The position numbers and the translations under genes are program-made. From Anabaena lutea FACHB-196 (GTDB taxonomy: Bacteria; Cyanobacteriota; Cyanobacteriia; Cyanobacteriales; Nostocaceae): 64,000 nt of DNA. Below, piece after piece: positions 53,786 to 63,006 of the stretch. The notes beneath the pieces were generated by a model. It did no database searches. It was not told the DNA's origin and saw nothing but the letters and a program-made list of their open reading frames with translations. How positions within the stretch are numbered: position 1 is the first letter of the stretch; every line of letters starts with the position of its first letter. The DNA lies in assembly GCF_014698305.1 (NCBI RefSeq), contig NZ_JACJST010000005.1, positions 205,942 to 269,941 on the forward strand. The letters are read 5' to 3'.

Positions 53786-54331
53786 ATGACTACTGAAACC
53801 AATATCCCTACTTTAGCCAGTTTAGAATATGTAACTTACATCGATGAAAATGGGGAATTACCAGAGAATTTTAATGGCAAAATTGGAGTCTACGCTATTT
53901 TCGATCAAGAAAAGAATCTCCAATTTGTAGGTTATTCCCGCGATGTTTATCTTAGTCTCAAGCAGCATTTAGTCCGTCAGCCAAAACATTGTTATTGGGT
54001 CAAAGTACAAACTATTGAACGTCCTAACCGCACAATTTTAGAAAATATTGAAAATGCTTGGATTGATGAGAATGGGAGTATTGATTTGAGAAATCTAGAA
54101 AATAAAGAAAAATGGACAAATCCTATTAATGCGAAAGAACTAATGACAACCGAAGAACAAACTAATTATCTAAATCAACTAATAGATGATACAGATAAAA
54201 TTAAAATTATTAAAAATGTGGCGCGGCGAGTTGAAGCAGAGATTTTAGCCGTATTAACAGCACGAGGTGTAAAAACCCAAATTCGCTTTAATCCTAAATT
54301 AAAAGAACAAGGATTACTGGATTTGAAATAA
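53786..54331 (+). CDS. GIY-YIG-like protein, probably lacking the catalytic arginine
   Basis: 181 residues. The N-terminal part has the GIY-YIG layout: GKIGVYAIFDQ (GVY at 34-36) and LQFVGYSRDVYLSLKQHL (VGY at 48-50). By eye, the position of the usual catalytic arginine (YIG-x7-R) is serine. A C-terminal helical part of about 80 residues (TNYLNQLIDDTDKIKIIKNVARRVEAEI) is not part of the nuclease fold. It may be an inactive or DNA-binding member. Such proteins occur singly in cyanobacteria; function unknown. Confidence 0.75.
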   Translation: MTTETNIPTLASLEYVTYIDENGELPENFNGKIGVYAIFDQEKNLQFVGYSRDVYLSLKQHLVRQPKHCYWVKVQTIERPNRTILENIENAWIDENGSIDLRNLENKEKWTNPINAKELMTTEEQTNYLNQLIDDTDKIKIIKNVARRVEAEILAVLTARGVKTQIRFNPKLKEQGLLDLK

Positions 54332-54456
54332 GGAGAAACTCAAACTTGGGTGAATTACGAATATTTTCCCAACTGAACAATTTAATTTAACCGAAGTTTT
54401 AATTTTTATGAATGCCTTGGTGGCAAATATCAGAAAAACTACGGTAAGCTGGATAT

Positions 54457-54828
54457 ATGAACTACGAAATAGCCCGTAAACTACTCATAGACCAAACAAC
54501 GGACGATGAAAAATCAGATGCGTTGTTAAATCATCTAAAACAAGGAAAACTACCTGTACCAGGTCAAATTACCTCAATATTATTAGCCTTAAAAGTGGTG
54601 TTTGAAACTCTGAAAGAAAATCCTAGCTTAGATAAAGAACTAGCTTATGCTTTATATAAATTAGGTATTAAAGCTTGGCAGTTATTTGCTGCCGGACGCA
54701 AAGCAGGTGTTGACTGGCCACCACTACTTAAAGAAGATTTGCAACGCATTTCTCTAGCAGCAGAAAGTATCTTTTCCGGCACATGGGAAACCCTACCCGC
54801 TGGAAGTAAGCTAAAGGATGAAGGATGA
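54457..54828 (+). CDS. Small helical protein of unknown function
   Basis: 123 residues, predicted helical: YEIARKLLIDQTTDDEKSDALLNHLKQGKLPVPGQITSILLALKVVFETL, then LAYALYKLGIKAWQLFAAGRKAGVDWPPLLKEDLQRI. No signal or membrane helix. The 3' end (AAAGGATGAAGGATGA) is a repeat-like sequence that supplies the last codons. It follows the GIY-YIG-like gene by 125 bp on the same strand. I do not recognise the family. Confidence 0.65.
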   Translation: MNYEIARKLLIDQTTDDEKSDALLNHLKQGKLPVPGQITSILLALKVVFETLKENPSLDKELAYALYKLGIKAWQLFAAGRKAGVDWPPLLKEDLQRISLAAESIFSGTWETLPAGSKLKDEG

Positions 54829-54873
54829 AGCAGCTAAAGAAAATACTGGGTTTATCCTTCAAACTTTTTACTT

Positions 54874-55485
54874 TTAACGGGTTCTGAGTTCTGCTTCTAA
54901 CTTATCCAAGTCAGATTTAAGAAAAACTGTGATTTGACCACTTAAAGCCTTACCTTGCCTGGGTTGAGCAATTTCTACCCAATAGGCATAGCGATCGCCT
55001 ACCCGTAATTCTCCCTTCAATGCCTCTCGGATTGGGGTTTTTGCCAAGCGTGCCTGATTAATTGCACTTTGGTTAGGATACTGGTATACGACTTGGGCGC
55101 GATTATAGTCTTGATAAACATCCAAGCTATAAATTACCCGCAAAGATTCCTGAAGACGCTGAAGTGTCACACCATTAACACCATCATACATACTCATTCG
55201 CTCAGTACGAATTGTGCTGCGGTCTTTAGTAAATGTGACCTTACCCGGAGGTAATACGGACGCTTGAAAAGTGAATCTTTGGGCGGCCGTATCACTTTTA
55301 CTGACAAACAATCGCTCCCCACTTCTAGGACGAAGCGTTGAATGGGCTTGAATCCAGGTTGTTACCTGTTCTGTACTTTCTCCTGGTAACGCCTTAGCCA
55401 GAGAATTTGAGAGAATTTCCGCCGATAACCAAGGAATTAGAGAAAAAGGCAAAATTAAAAAGTTACGCAGAGATTTTTTTAGCAT
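54874..55485 (-). CDS. Secreted protein of unknown function
   Basis: 203 residues with an N-terminal signal-like segment (FLILPFSLIPWLSAEILSNSLAKA). The mature part has SGERLFVSKSDTAAQRFTFQASVLPPGK, YSLDVYQDYNRAQVVYQYPN and YWVEIAQPRQGKALSGQITVFLKSDLDKLE, suggesting a beta-rich periplasmic protein. No known motif. The gene is convergent with the 123-residue gene. Confidence 0.72.
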   Translation of the reverse strand: MLKKSLRNFLILPFSLIPWLSAEILSNSLAKALPGESTEQVTTWIQAHSTLRPRSGERLFVSKSDTAAQRFTFQASVLPPGKVTFTKDRSTIRTERMSMYDGVNGVTLQRLQESLRVIYSLDVYQDYNRAQVVYQYPNQSAINQARLAKTPIREALKGELRVGDRYAYWVEIAQPRQGKALSGQITVFLKSDLDKLEAELRTR

Positions 55486-55655
55486 TTTTCTATTGAGATC
55501 GCAATTGCCCTTTGGAAGGTAATAAAAAAAGAGTTAAACATAGTGTTCCCCATTTTTTCATAGCATTAAACTTTATCCCCAGATTGATCTATTATTCAGT
55601 GCTGCAAAGCTAAAATAATTACTATATAGTTCTCGCTCGGATACGATCCTATCAA

Positions 55656-55677
55656 GGGCGGGGAAACCCCGCCCCTA
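55656..55677. repeat. Hairpin repeat GGGCGGGG-AAA-CCCCGCCC
   Basis: A perfect 8-bp GC stem (55656-55663 with 55667-55674), followed by CTAC. It belongs to the dispersed family ending in CCCCTAC. A half copy is at 2191-2206. Confidence 0.8.
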
Positions 55678-55727
55678 CGGGTTTTGCGATTTAATGACTG
55701 TATCCCACTGATATGAAAACCACTATA

Positions 55728-56753
55728 TTAACACGGCAGGATTGCCACTTTAATTACCTTACGCGCCTTCATGTCAGCAAACACCTGTTCTAAATCTTTT
55801 AACGGGCGATGTTCACTAATTAGCAATTCAAAAGGGATTTTTCTACTAGCTATCAGTGATAATGCCGCCCTTACATATTCGGGTGTATTGTGAAATACGC
55901 CTTTTAGGGTTAATTCACTATAATGTAGCTTTTCCGTATTCACAGTAATCGTTGTATCTTTGGGACAACCACCAAATAAATTTACAGTTGCACCAGGACG
56001 GGCGCAAGCGATCGCTATTTCCCACACACTAGGAACGCCCGTAGCCTCTATCACCACATCCGCACCCCAGCCTTCAGTTAATGCCTTAACTACACCGGGA
56101 ATATCCGCCACTTGATGATAATTAAAAGTTTGGGATGCACCCAATTTTTTGCCAATTTCTAGCCTTTGGTCATTACCTCCCCACAGTAAAACCTCTGCTT
56201 TGTCCGCTAAAACTGCCACAAACATCAGCCCAATTGCCCCATCTCCCAAGACAACTACCCGGTTTTGAGGTTTGACATGAGAACGTGCTACCCCATGCAA
56301 TACACAGGCTAGAGGTTCGGTCATGGCTGCCAATGCAAAGGGTAACTCATCGGGAAGCCGCAACATATTCTGCTGCACAATCGGTGCGGGAATTTTCAGA
56401 TATTCCGCAAAAGTGCCATTATTCCATGTCAAATTTGGACAAAGAGAATATTCTTGACGTTGACAAAAAAAGCATTTCATGCAGGGGGCAGAATTATTAG
56501 CGACAATGCGATCGCCTACCTGCCAATTAGTCACACCAGCACCAACAGCCACAATTGTTCCCGCAGCCTCATGACCAAACAACGTAGGGGGAGTTAACAT
56601 TTTCGCATGGCCACCACGCCGCCAGACCTTCAAATCCGTACCACAAGTAGTAGCTGCCCCCACCTGAATCACCACTTCCCCATCTGACGGAGTTGGGTCA
56701 GGGACTTGTTCTAGGCGTAAATCTTCCTGTCCATAAAGTAAAGCTGCTAACAA
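55728..56753 (-). CDS. Zinc-dependent alcohol/polyol dehydrogenase (MDR family)
   Basis: 341 residues. The catalytic zinc ligands are in TTCGTDLKVW (Cys) and FGHEAAGTIVAVG (His-Glu). The structural zinc lobe is CMKCFFCQRQEYSLC (C-x2-C-x2-C-x7-C). The NAD-binding Rossmann motif is VVVLGDGAIGLMF (GDGAIG), followed by WGADVVIEATG. It resembles sorbitol/threonine-type dehydrogenases; the substrate is uncertain. The start is TTG at 56753, the only in-frame start after an upstream TGA. Confidence 0.9.
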   Translation of the reverse strand: MLAALLYGQEDLRLEQVPDPTPSDGEVVIQVGAATTCGTDLKVWRRGGHAKMLTPPTLFGHEAAGTIVAVGAGVTNWQVGDRIVANNSAPCMKCFFCQRQEYSLCPNLTWNNGTFAEYLKIPAPIVQQNMLRLPDELPFALAAMTEPLACVLHGVARSHVKPQNRVVVLGDGAIGLMFVAVLADKAEVLLWGGNDQRLEIGKKLGASQTFNYHQVADIPGVVKALTEGWGADVVIEATGVPSVWEIAIACARPGATVNLFGGCPKDTTITVNTEKLHYSELTLKGVFHNTPEYVRAALSLIASRKIPFELLISEHRPLKDLEQVFADMKARKVIKVAILPC

Positions 56754-57034
56754 AGCTGTTCACCCAAGAATGAAGCTGCCAAATGATTTTACAAAAAAAC
56801 GCGCCAACCATGAAATTCTCACCTGTCCGCTACGGTAGATTACCCGATTCATGAGATACAGCAGGAAAGAATTAATCGCGCATAAAAGAGAATTGACGGA
56901 GATAAATTTGTACTTCACTCTTTTAAGAAACAGTACCGAGTACCAAGTGTGGGGAGTAAAGTACTCAAGAAAATTTTGTTTCTTTCATTCATAGCGAGCG
57001 GCAGCGCCGCTTTTGCAGTTGCTACTAAGAAACG

Positions 57035-59248
57035 CTATGATATTTGCTTTACCTTCTTAAGTTGAGCGATGTCTTTTGGGAAAATCCCTGTAAATCGAAT
57101 CAAAAAATAATTTTCCTCAACAGCTGATTTTTTCATTACTTTGGCATAAATATCTGGTGCTTCCGTAGACAGCGCTGTTTCTATTAATAACTTAAGTTTG
57201 AGATTACTTAATAGCTGTAAATCCAAGTTAGAGCGTAGTTGTGCGCCATTCTCTGACAGTCCAACGATTGCACCTGTAAATATTTTCCCATCTACGTGTT
57301 TGCCATGTAAAACAATAAATTCAACAGGTAATTCTTCACTTAAAATATCTATATTTTCATTAATTTTTGGCAAAAATAAATTGTATTTTGCACCGATACC
57401 ACCTATTTCATAAACCGTGATGGGATGTTTGATGCCTTTGGGTTCTACCTGCAATTGATTATCAATTCTCAAATCAATATTGGCATCTTTCCAAGTATGC
57501 TCAGAAATGAGAATTTGTCCTCCCACAGTATATGATTCAATCCGAGCAGCTAAATTCACATGACTGCCAATAACTGTGTATTCAGCGCGTTTTTGGGAAC
57601 CAATATTTCCAGCTACAACTTCACCTGTATTAATGCCAATTCCCATTTCTAGAATTGGGAGATTCATTTGCTGATTTTTTGCATTTACTTGTTGCATAGC
57701 CAACTGCATAGCCACAGCGCAAGCGATCGCTCTTTGAGAATCATCTTCACGACTAATAGGCGCACCAAACATCACCAAAATCCCATCGCCCATAAAATCA
57801 TTAATCGTACCTTTGTGCTGATTAATGACATCTGTCATCACTTCCAGATAAAGATTCAGAATTTTCACCACCTGTTCTGGGGGAAATTCCTCAGAAATAG
57901 CTGAAAATCCTCTGACATCAGACACTAGAATTGTGACTTTTCTGCGTTCTCCTCCTAGCTTCAAACCAGAAGGAGTTTCTATTAAATTAGCGACCACTTC
58001 TTCTGTGAGGTAACGCCCAAAGGTTTTTTGCAGACTGGCAGCACTATGGGCAATATACTGAGTAATAGCTATGGTCGCTCCTGCTAATCCTAAAGCTGGT
58101 GGCACTATAGGAATCCACCATCCAACTAAAAACCCTAAGAAGCAGCAGCCTATTAAAGCAGTAGCAGCCACGAAAATGCTGACAGTAATCAAAAAGATAT
58201 TGTGGCGTTGCTGCCAAGATAATATAGCGCCAATAGTTGACCACAGCCAAATCCACAGCCATTCAAAAGGCTCATTGCCAGATTTAATTAGTGGACGACC
58301 ATCTAAAGCTGAACTCAAAATTTGACTGGTTAAATTAGCATGAATTGCTACACCTGCCATCCGTTCAGGCGCAGCAAAGACTTTACTACTATAAGGTGTA
58401 AAAAAAGTATCTCTCAAGCTCTCAGCAGTTGAACCAATTATGACTACCTTTCCCCGCATCAAATCTGGTTTAATACTGTTTTCTAGAACTGCGGTGAGGG
58501 AAACTTTGGTAAACTGGTTGATCCGTCCCCGGTAGTTCAATAGTACTTGGTAGCTGCCGGCATTTACCCCGACATAACCACCATCATTAGCTTGGAATCG
58601 GGGAAAAATCCCCTTACCTAATTGTAAGTAATTTGGGTTAGTGGTAGCCTCTTTCTCTGTAATTCCATCAGATGCTAAATACGATAATGCTAGTTTCAGA
58701 CTAAAACTTTCTATGAAATTATCATCATCTGAAAACAGGTAGAGCATTCCTCGACGAACTTTACCATCTCCATCTATAGGTACGTCATTTCCCCCTACTT
58801 GCTGACGTTGCTTCAATATAGGTGGTGGTTCCACGGGCGAACTATCAATGCTCTCAAGAACTTTTTGCACTCCTATCAAATTGGGGGTAGACTCAAAGAC
58901 CTTCACCAAGTCTTGATGACCAGGATTAACCACTAAGTTGCGATAAATATCTAAACCGATCGCTCTGGGTTGTTGTTGCTTAATTTTATTTAATAAGCTG
59001 GCAAGTACGCCATCAGAAACAGGCCAACGTTTCTGATTTTTGATATCTGCTTCATTAATTTCAACTATAACTATGCGGTTATCAACTGGCTCTTGTGGAC
59101 GAAGCAAAAAAAATTGATCCAAGGCTGTCAATTCTAGAGACTGAAGCAATCCACTCAAGCGTAAGGCGATCACAATAAATGTGACATTGGGAACAGCAAT
59201 TAAAACCCCACGCCATTCCCATATTCGCTGTTTCAGCTTTTCCCACAT
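57035..59248 (-). CDS. CHASE2-domain adenylate/guanylate cyclase with PilZ-like C-terminus
   Basis: 737 residues. Order: first membrane helix (about 14-34), extracellular CHASE2 sensor (about 40-320, with PVDNRIVIVEINEADI, RAIGLDIYRNLV, GKVVIIGSTAESLRDTFFTPYS), three membrane helices (about 328-395), then a class III cyclase domain (about 430-600). The cyclase carries metal-binding aspartates in VSDVRGFS and DFMGDGILVMFG, plus GIGINTGEVVAGNIGS and HVNLAARIE. The last 90 residues (about 647-737; TGAIVGLSENGAQLRS) look like a PilZ domain, which would bind cyclic di-GMP. The gene lies 9 bp after a DUF928 gene. Confidence 0.9.
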   Translation of the reverse strand: MWEKLKQRIWEWRGVLIAVPNVTFIVIALRLSGLLQSLELTALDQFFLLRPQEPVDNRIVIVEINEADIKNQKRWPVSDGVLASLLNKIKQQQPRAIGLDIYRNLVVNPGHQDLVKVFESTPNLIGVQKVLESIDSSPVEPPPILKQRQQVGGNDVPIDGDGKVRRGMLYLFSDDDNFIESFSLKLALSYLASDGITEKEATTNPNYLQLGKGIFPRFQANDGGYVGVNAGSYQVLLNYRGRINQFTKVSLTAVLENSIKPDLMRGKVVIIGSTAESLRDTFFTPYSSKVFAAPERMAGVAIHANLTSQILSSALDGRPLIKSGNEPFEWLWIWLWSTIGAILSWQQRHNIFLITVSIFVAATALIGCCFLGFLVGWWIPIVPPALGLAGATIAITQYIAHSAASLQKTFGRYLTEEVVANLIETPSGLKLGGERRKVTILVSDVRGFSAISEEFPPEQVVKILNLYLEVMTDVINQHKGTINDFMGDGILVMFGAPISREDDSQRAIACAVAMQLAMQQVNAKNQQMNLPILEMGIGINTGEVVAGNIGSQKRAEYTVIGSHVNLAARIESYTVGGQILISEHTWKDANIDLRIDNQLQVEPKGIKHPITVYEIGGIGAKYNLFLPKINENIDILSEELPVEFIVLHGKHVDGKIFTGAIVGLSENGAQLRSNLDLQLLSNLKLKLLIETALSTEAPDIYAKVMKKSAVEENYFLIRFTGIFPKDIAQLKKVKQIS

Positions 59249-59257
59249 AACAGTCAG

Positions 59258-60007
59258 TTATTCATTCTTGGTCTGACAAGAATCGAGTAATGGCTCAGAT
59301 AGGATGTCATTTAATCCCACTGATGTCAATAATTGTCTCCAATTTAGCTTGACTACTAAGTCATTTGGCTGAGTACAGCGTAACTCTACTGAAGTAGTCA
59401 GCGCTTCATGCCAAATACCGTATTCTGCGTAGATAGTTGGTAGTTGGCGTGCGGTTGCTTTTGCTAAAGTATCTGATAAGGGTAATTCTGCTTGGATACG
59501 TTCTACCAAACCCTCTACAAAAGGATTGTTACTAGAGTCTTCACCATCACAAATTATTGTTAGATACCAGCGGTAAGTTTTACCTACGGGTAATTCAGGT
59601 GTATTTTTAGGGAGAGTAAAGCTAAAAATTCCTGGTTGTTCGGGAAGCTTTATATCTGTTTCATAAAATGGTTGTTCATCTCCATTTGTCTCGATAGTAA
59701 ACTGGGCGGTTTTGACTGGGAGAGTAGACACAGACCAATAAAATGTAGGATGCCCATTTAAAGTCAGCCCTAATTTATCGGCAGGGATTAAGGGAGTTAT
59801 TTCTTGTTTGCCTTGGAGACATGAGGCACTTCGAGTGGCAGCACCTACTGTTGGGGGATTTGGATCTTTCCCTCTTTGGGGCTTAAATTTCTGACTAATT
59901 TGCCAAGTTTTTTGGGCTGGGCGTGACTGAGCTAACACTGATGCCGTGGTAGTATACGCAGTTAAAGAAACTATCAGTAAAGAGAAAGATGCCTGGAGCC
60001 ATTTCAT
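59258..60007 (-). CDS. DUF928 secreted protein
   Basis: 249 residues with a signal peptide (LLIVSLTAYTTTASVLA). The DUF928 block is visible: TPLIPADKLGLTLNGHPTFYWSV, PGIFSFTLP, LPVGKTYRWYLTIICD, and a C-terminal helical part with YAEYGIWHEALTTSVELR. DUF928 genes are commonly next to CHASE2 genes in cyanobacteria, and here the CHASE2 cyclase follows after 9 bp, so the two are co-translated. It may supply or modulate the periplasmic signal; that is inference. Confidence 0.88.
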   Translation of the reverse strand: MKWLQASFSLLIVSLTAYTTTASVLAQSRPAQKTWQISQKFKPQRGKDPNPPTVGAATRSASCLQGKQEITPLIPADKLGLTLNGHPTFYWSVSTLPVKTAQFTIETNGDEQPFYETDIKLPEQPGIFSFTLPKNTPELPVGKTYRWYLTIICDGEDSSNNPFVEGLVERIQAELPLSDTLAKATARQLPTIYAEYGIWHEALTTSVELRCTQPNDLVVKLNWRQLLTSVGLNDILSEPLLDSCQTKNE

Positions 60008-60264
60008 GGTTATTTACCCCTTGATTATTTTTTGATACTCCCCTACTTAGACTTGAAAGTATTTTTAATTCATTAAAAGTCTATAACTTTACACTAGTTT
60101 CACCAACTGCATATGATGAGATACAGTGTGTTATTAATGTTTTACGAACCAGCCTTGATTATTTAATAATTTTTTATATACAAGGGTTAAAGTCTTGCAG
60201 ACGTAAATTTTCTGAGGAAAAGTTCCCTCTTATAGTCTAAAATTGATTACTCAGTAACAAAATT

Positions 60265-61407
60265 TCAATTACTTAAAGCGATCGCAGCATTTTGTCCACC
60301 GAAGCCAAAACTCAAACAGAGCATCCGCTGTATTTCACTATCTCTTGCTGTTGTGACGAAATTTAAATCAAATTCTGGTTGCTGCAAACCCACACAAGGT
60401 GGAAACTTTTTATACTTTAAACCCATAAGCGAAAATGCTACTCCTAAAGCTGCGGATGCGCCTAATGTGTGACCTGAAGCACCTTTGGTAGAACTAATGG
60501 CTACTTCGGCGGGAAACAATCGCTGTATTATCTGGCTTTCTATATGGTCATTCAGGAGAGTAGCTGTACCATGAGCATGAATGTAGTCTATATCTGCTGG
60601 TGTTAAGCCACTACGTTCTAAACATTGCTTGATCGCAGCCATAGCACTTTTACCTTCTGGTTCGGGTTTATTAGCATGATATCCGTCCGCTGTCAAGCCA
60701 AAACCGAGAATCTCACCATAAATCTTGGCTTGGCGTTGCTTTGCCAATTCCGCAGATTCGAGAACAAACACAGCCCCACCTTCTCCTAGTACTAAGCCTT
60801 CTCGGTGTAAATCAAAAGGATAAGCGCCTGTTTTTGCCAAAGCACCCATTTGCTGAAATCCAGAGATGGTGAGCGGTGTAATTGGTGCTTCTACTGCACC
60901 AGCGATCGCTCGTTGATATTGCCCAGTTTGAATCCCAAAAGCCGCTTGAGAAATTGCCCAAATTCCTGTAGAACAAGCCGCCATTGGTGCTAAAACTGTC
61001 CCTGTTGCCCCGATTTTTCTGGCTACAGCGATCGCATTCATGTGCGGTAAGGTATTTAACCAATTTTCTAAATTTAAAGGTTTTTGGCAGGCATTTTGAC
61101 CATACATCTGCCGCGCTAACTTCTCCCAATCTACTTGATAACTACGACTAGAACCAATTACCACAGCACAATCAGGTAGAGGTGCGATTAATTGGGCATC
61201 TCGCAAAGCAGAAGTAACAACCATCTGAGTCAGCGTATTCAAATCAGATGGTTGTTGAGCAATTAAGCCTAAAGGAATTATGCCCAGTTCTGGAAAAGGT
61301 TGATGTAATTTAATGCCCGTTTTACCCGCTAACAAATTTTGCCAGCTATCTTCTAAGCTTTTGCCTAAAGCGGAAACTAAACCAATACCAGTAACAACAA
61401 CCTTCAC
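60265..61407 (-). CDS. Beta-ketoacyl-ACP synthase (FabF/KAS II-like)
   Basis: 380 residues, thiolase-fold condensing enzyme. The Cys-His-His triad is complete: C145 in AACSTG, H279 in HAHGTAT, H313 in KGASGHTLGAS. The C-terminal LSFGFGGQNAAIALS is standard. It is about 30 residues shorter than FabF, and the N-terminal half is unlike the housekeeping enzyme, so it may serve a specialised lipid or polyketide step. No acyl carrier protein or other fatty-acid gene lies nearby. GTG start at 61407. Confidence 0.92.
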   Translation of the reverse strand: MKVVVTGIGLVSALGKSLEDSWQNLLAGKTGIKLHQPFPELGIIPLGLIAQQPSDLNTLTQMVVTSALRDAQLIAPLPDCAVVIGSSRSYQVDWEKLARQMYGQNACQKPLNLENWLNTLPHMNAIAVARKIGATGTVLAPMAACSTGIWAISQAAFGIQTGQYQRAIAGAVEAPITPLTISGFQQMGALAKTGAYPFDLHREGLVLGEGGAVFVLESAELAKQRQAKIYGEILGFGLTADGYHANKPEPEGKSAMAAIKQCLERSGLTPADIDYIHAHGTATLLNDHIESQIIQRLFPAEVAISSTKGASGHTLGASAALGVAFSLMGLKYKKFPPCVGLQQPEFDLNFVTTARDSEIQRMLCLSFGFGGQNAAIALSN

Positions 61408-61445
61408 ACAATTCGTAATTTGTAGTTCCTAATTCGTAATTTTTA

Positions 61446-61465
61446 GGGCGTATTGCAATACGCCC
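61446..61465. repeat. Perfect 20-bp palindrome, same core as 10007-10034
   Basis: GGGCGTATTG followed by its exact complement, then CCTA. Lies between the cyclophilin stop and the KAS start on the minus strand. Could stabilise or terminate the mRNA. Confidence 0.85.
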
Positions 61466-61472
61466 CTATTTA

Positions 61473-62231
61473 CTACTGAGGAGTTTTCAGGTTTTCTGCA
61501 CCTTGGGTGACTTTAGCAGAATCGATGATATCGCCCTGCTCGATTTTGTTAACTACATCAAAGCCTTGGGTGACATGACCAAATACAGCATAGCTACCAT
61601 CTAAGAATCCCTGATCAGCCAGAGTAAAGTAAAACTGTGAAGAAGCTGAATCAGGCATTTGCGATCGCGCCATTGCGATCGCTCCTTGCTTATGCTGTAA
61701 TTCAGGCTGCTCAGTAATAGTCTTACCGTAAATGGGGTCTTTCGCACCTTTTGGCTTAATTTCTAAGGGTATACGGCGTTCAGTCCCAATTTTGGGGTCT
61801 ATATAGCCACCAGTTCCATTTCCTTTAGGATCACCACCTTGAGCCACAAACGGTTGAGGTTCACGCACAACGCGATGAAATTTCAACCCGTCATAAACAC
61901 CTTTCTGCACTAAATCAACGAAGTTGCCAGCAGTGATTGGCGCATTAGTACCATCTACTTCGATGGTAATTGGTGAGCCTTTAACTGTCATCACCACAGT
62001 AGCTTTACCTTCGAGCCGTGGTAAATCTTTCATTCCCGGAATACTCTCACTACTAGTTTCTGATACTGTTGTTGCTTCAGTAGTTGACTTGGGGCTTGCC
62101 TCAGTTGCCTTTGAGGTAGCTGTCGAAGTGGGAGATGTATTAGAAGCTACGTTTTCTGTTGAACATCCACCCAACATCAGACCACCAATCATCAACAGAG
62201 CAACCAAAAATTGTGAAAATTTTAATCGCAT
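61473..62231 (-). CDS. Cyclophilin-type peptidyl-prolyl isomerase lipoprotein
   Basis: 252 residues. Lipobox LMLGGCST marks a lipoprotein anchored outside the cytoplasm. A Ser/Thr-rich linker (22-60) precedes a cyclophilin domain: [60 protein letters not shown] and [17 protein letters not shown]. The active-site arginine-phenylalanine (FHR, QFYF) is conserved. It assists folding of exported proteins. ATG at 62231. Confidence 0.95.
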   Translation of the reverse strand: MRLKFSQFLVALLMIGGLMLGGCSTENVASNTSPTSTATSKATEASPKSTTEATTVSETSSESIPGMKDLPRLEGKATVVMTVKGSPITIEVDGTNAPITAGNFVDLVQKGVYDGLKFHRVVREPQPFVAQGGDPKGNGTGGYIDPKIGTERRIPLEIKPKGAKDPIYGKTITEQPELQHKQGAIAMARSQMPDSASSQFYFTLADQGFLDGSYAVFGHVTQGFDVVNKIEQGDIIDSAKVTQGAENLKTPQ

Positions 62232-62436
62232 TGCCAGTTACTGACTCAACCAGAGTATCTTAGCTTTTCTTGGCAATTTTAGATTTTGGATTTTAGATTG
62301 AAAATCCTCATGGTCAGGCTATTGCATAGAGTTAAAACAATAGATAACATCAGAATTTGCTGTTCTCAGAAGGTAGATGTTCGATTTACCATCAATCCAA
62401 CACCTAATCCAAAATCCAAAATCTAAAGTCTAAAAT

Positions 62437-63006
62437 TTACAATCCTTCTAAAGGTACTGCCAAAAATCTTGCCAACTCAGCACCTTGAGTTTCCAAATCA
62501 GCTAAAGATAATGGTTGACCTACGCGTGTCAGGGGGATGTCTCGTCGTCCCTTAACTTTTAGATAAAGTGCGCGTTGAGGATTTAAGCCTTCTTTAATAG
62601 AGATACGCACAGATTGTACATCTTGGATGCGATTTTCAATCTCAATTTGGCGGTTTTTACCAGGAAAACCCCAGCGGAAGATTTTGAATTTGCCTGTTTC
62701 CTGATTAAATTCGTTGTAGCCGCCGCCAACGTCCCATAAAATCACTAACCACAGGTATGAAGCTAACAGCACTCCAGCCGTGCCGTATAACCCCATTACC
62801 AATCCTTGAGGGACAAATATCAGTTGAGTTGCATCAGTAACTATGAGTAAATTAACTTTGAGATAGCTGGAGATACCAGCCAGCAAAAAGCCACTTGCTC
62901 CCAAAGTAACGATAGTTGCCCACCAGTAGTTGCTAAACCGACGAGAACCGAGAACGTTTTGATGCAAGAGGCTATCGCCTTTATTAATCGTTGTTGATGC
63001 CGTCAT
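62437..63006 (-). CDS. ycf4: Photosystem I assembly protein Ycf4
   Basis: 189 residues, thylakoid membrane protein that helps assemble photosystem I. Typical sequence: RRFSNYWWATIVTLGASGFLLAGISSYL (first helix), FVPQGLVMGLYGTAGVLLASYLWLVI (second helix), then a soluble domain with FRWGFPGKNRQIEIENRIQDVQSVRI and REIPLTRVG-like RRDIPLTRVGQP. ATG 63006 (MTASTTINKGDS) is preferred over 63051: AAGG lies upstream and the start matches the family. Divergent from psbD. Confidence 0.96.
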   Translation of the reverse strand: MTASTTINKGDSLLHQNVLGSRRFSNYWWATIVTLGASGFLLAGISSYLKVNLLIVTDATQLIFVPQGLVMGLYGTAGVLLASYLWLVILWDVGGGYNEFNQETGKFKIFRWGFPGKNRQIEIENRIQDVQSVRISIKEGLNPQRALYLKVKGRRDIPLTRVGQPLSLADLETQGAELARFLAVPLEGL

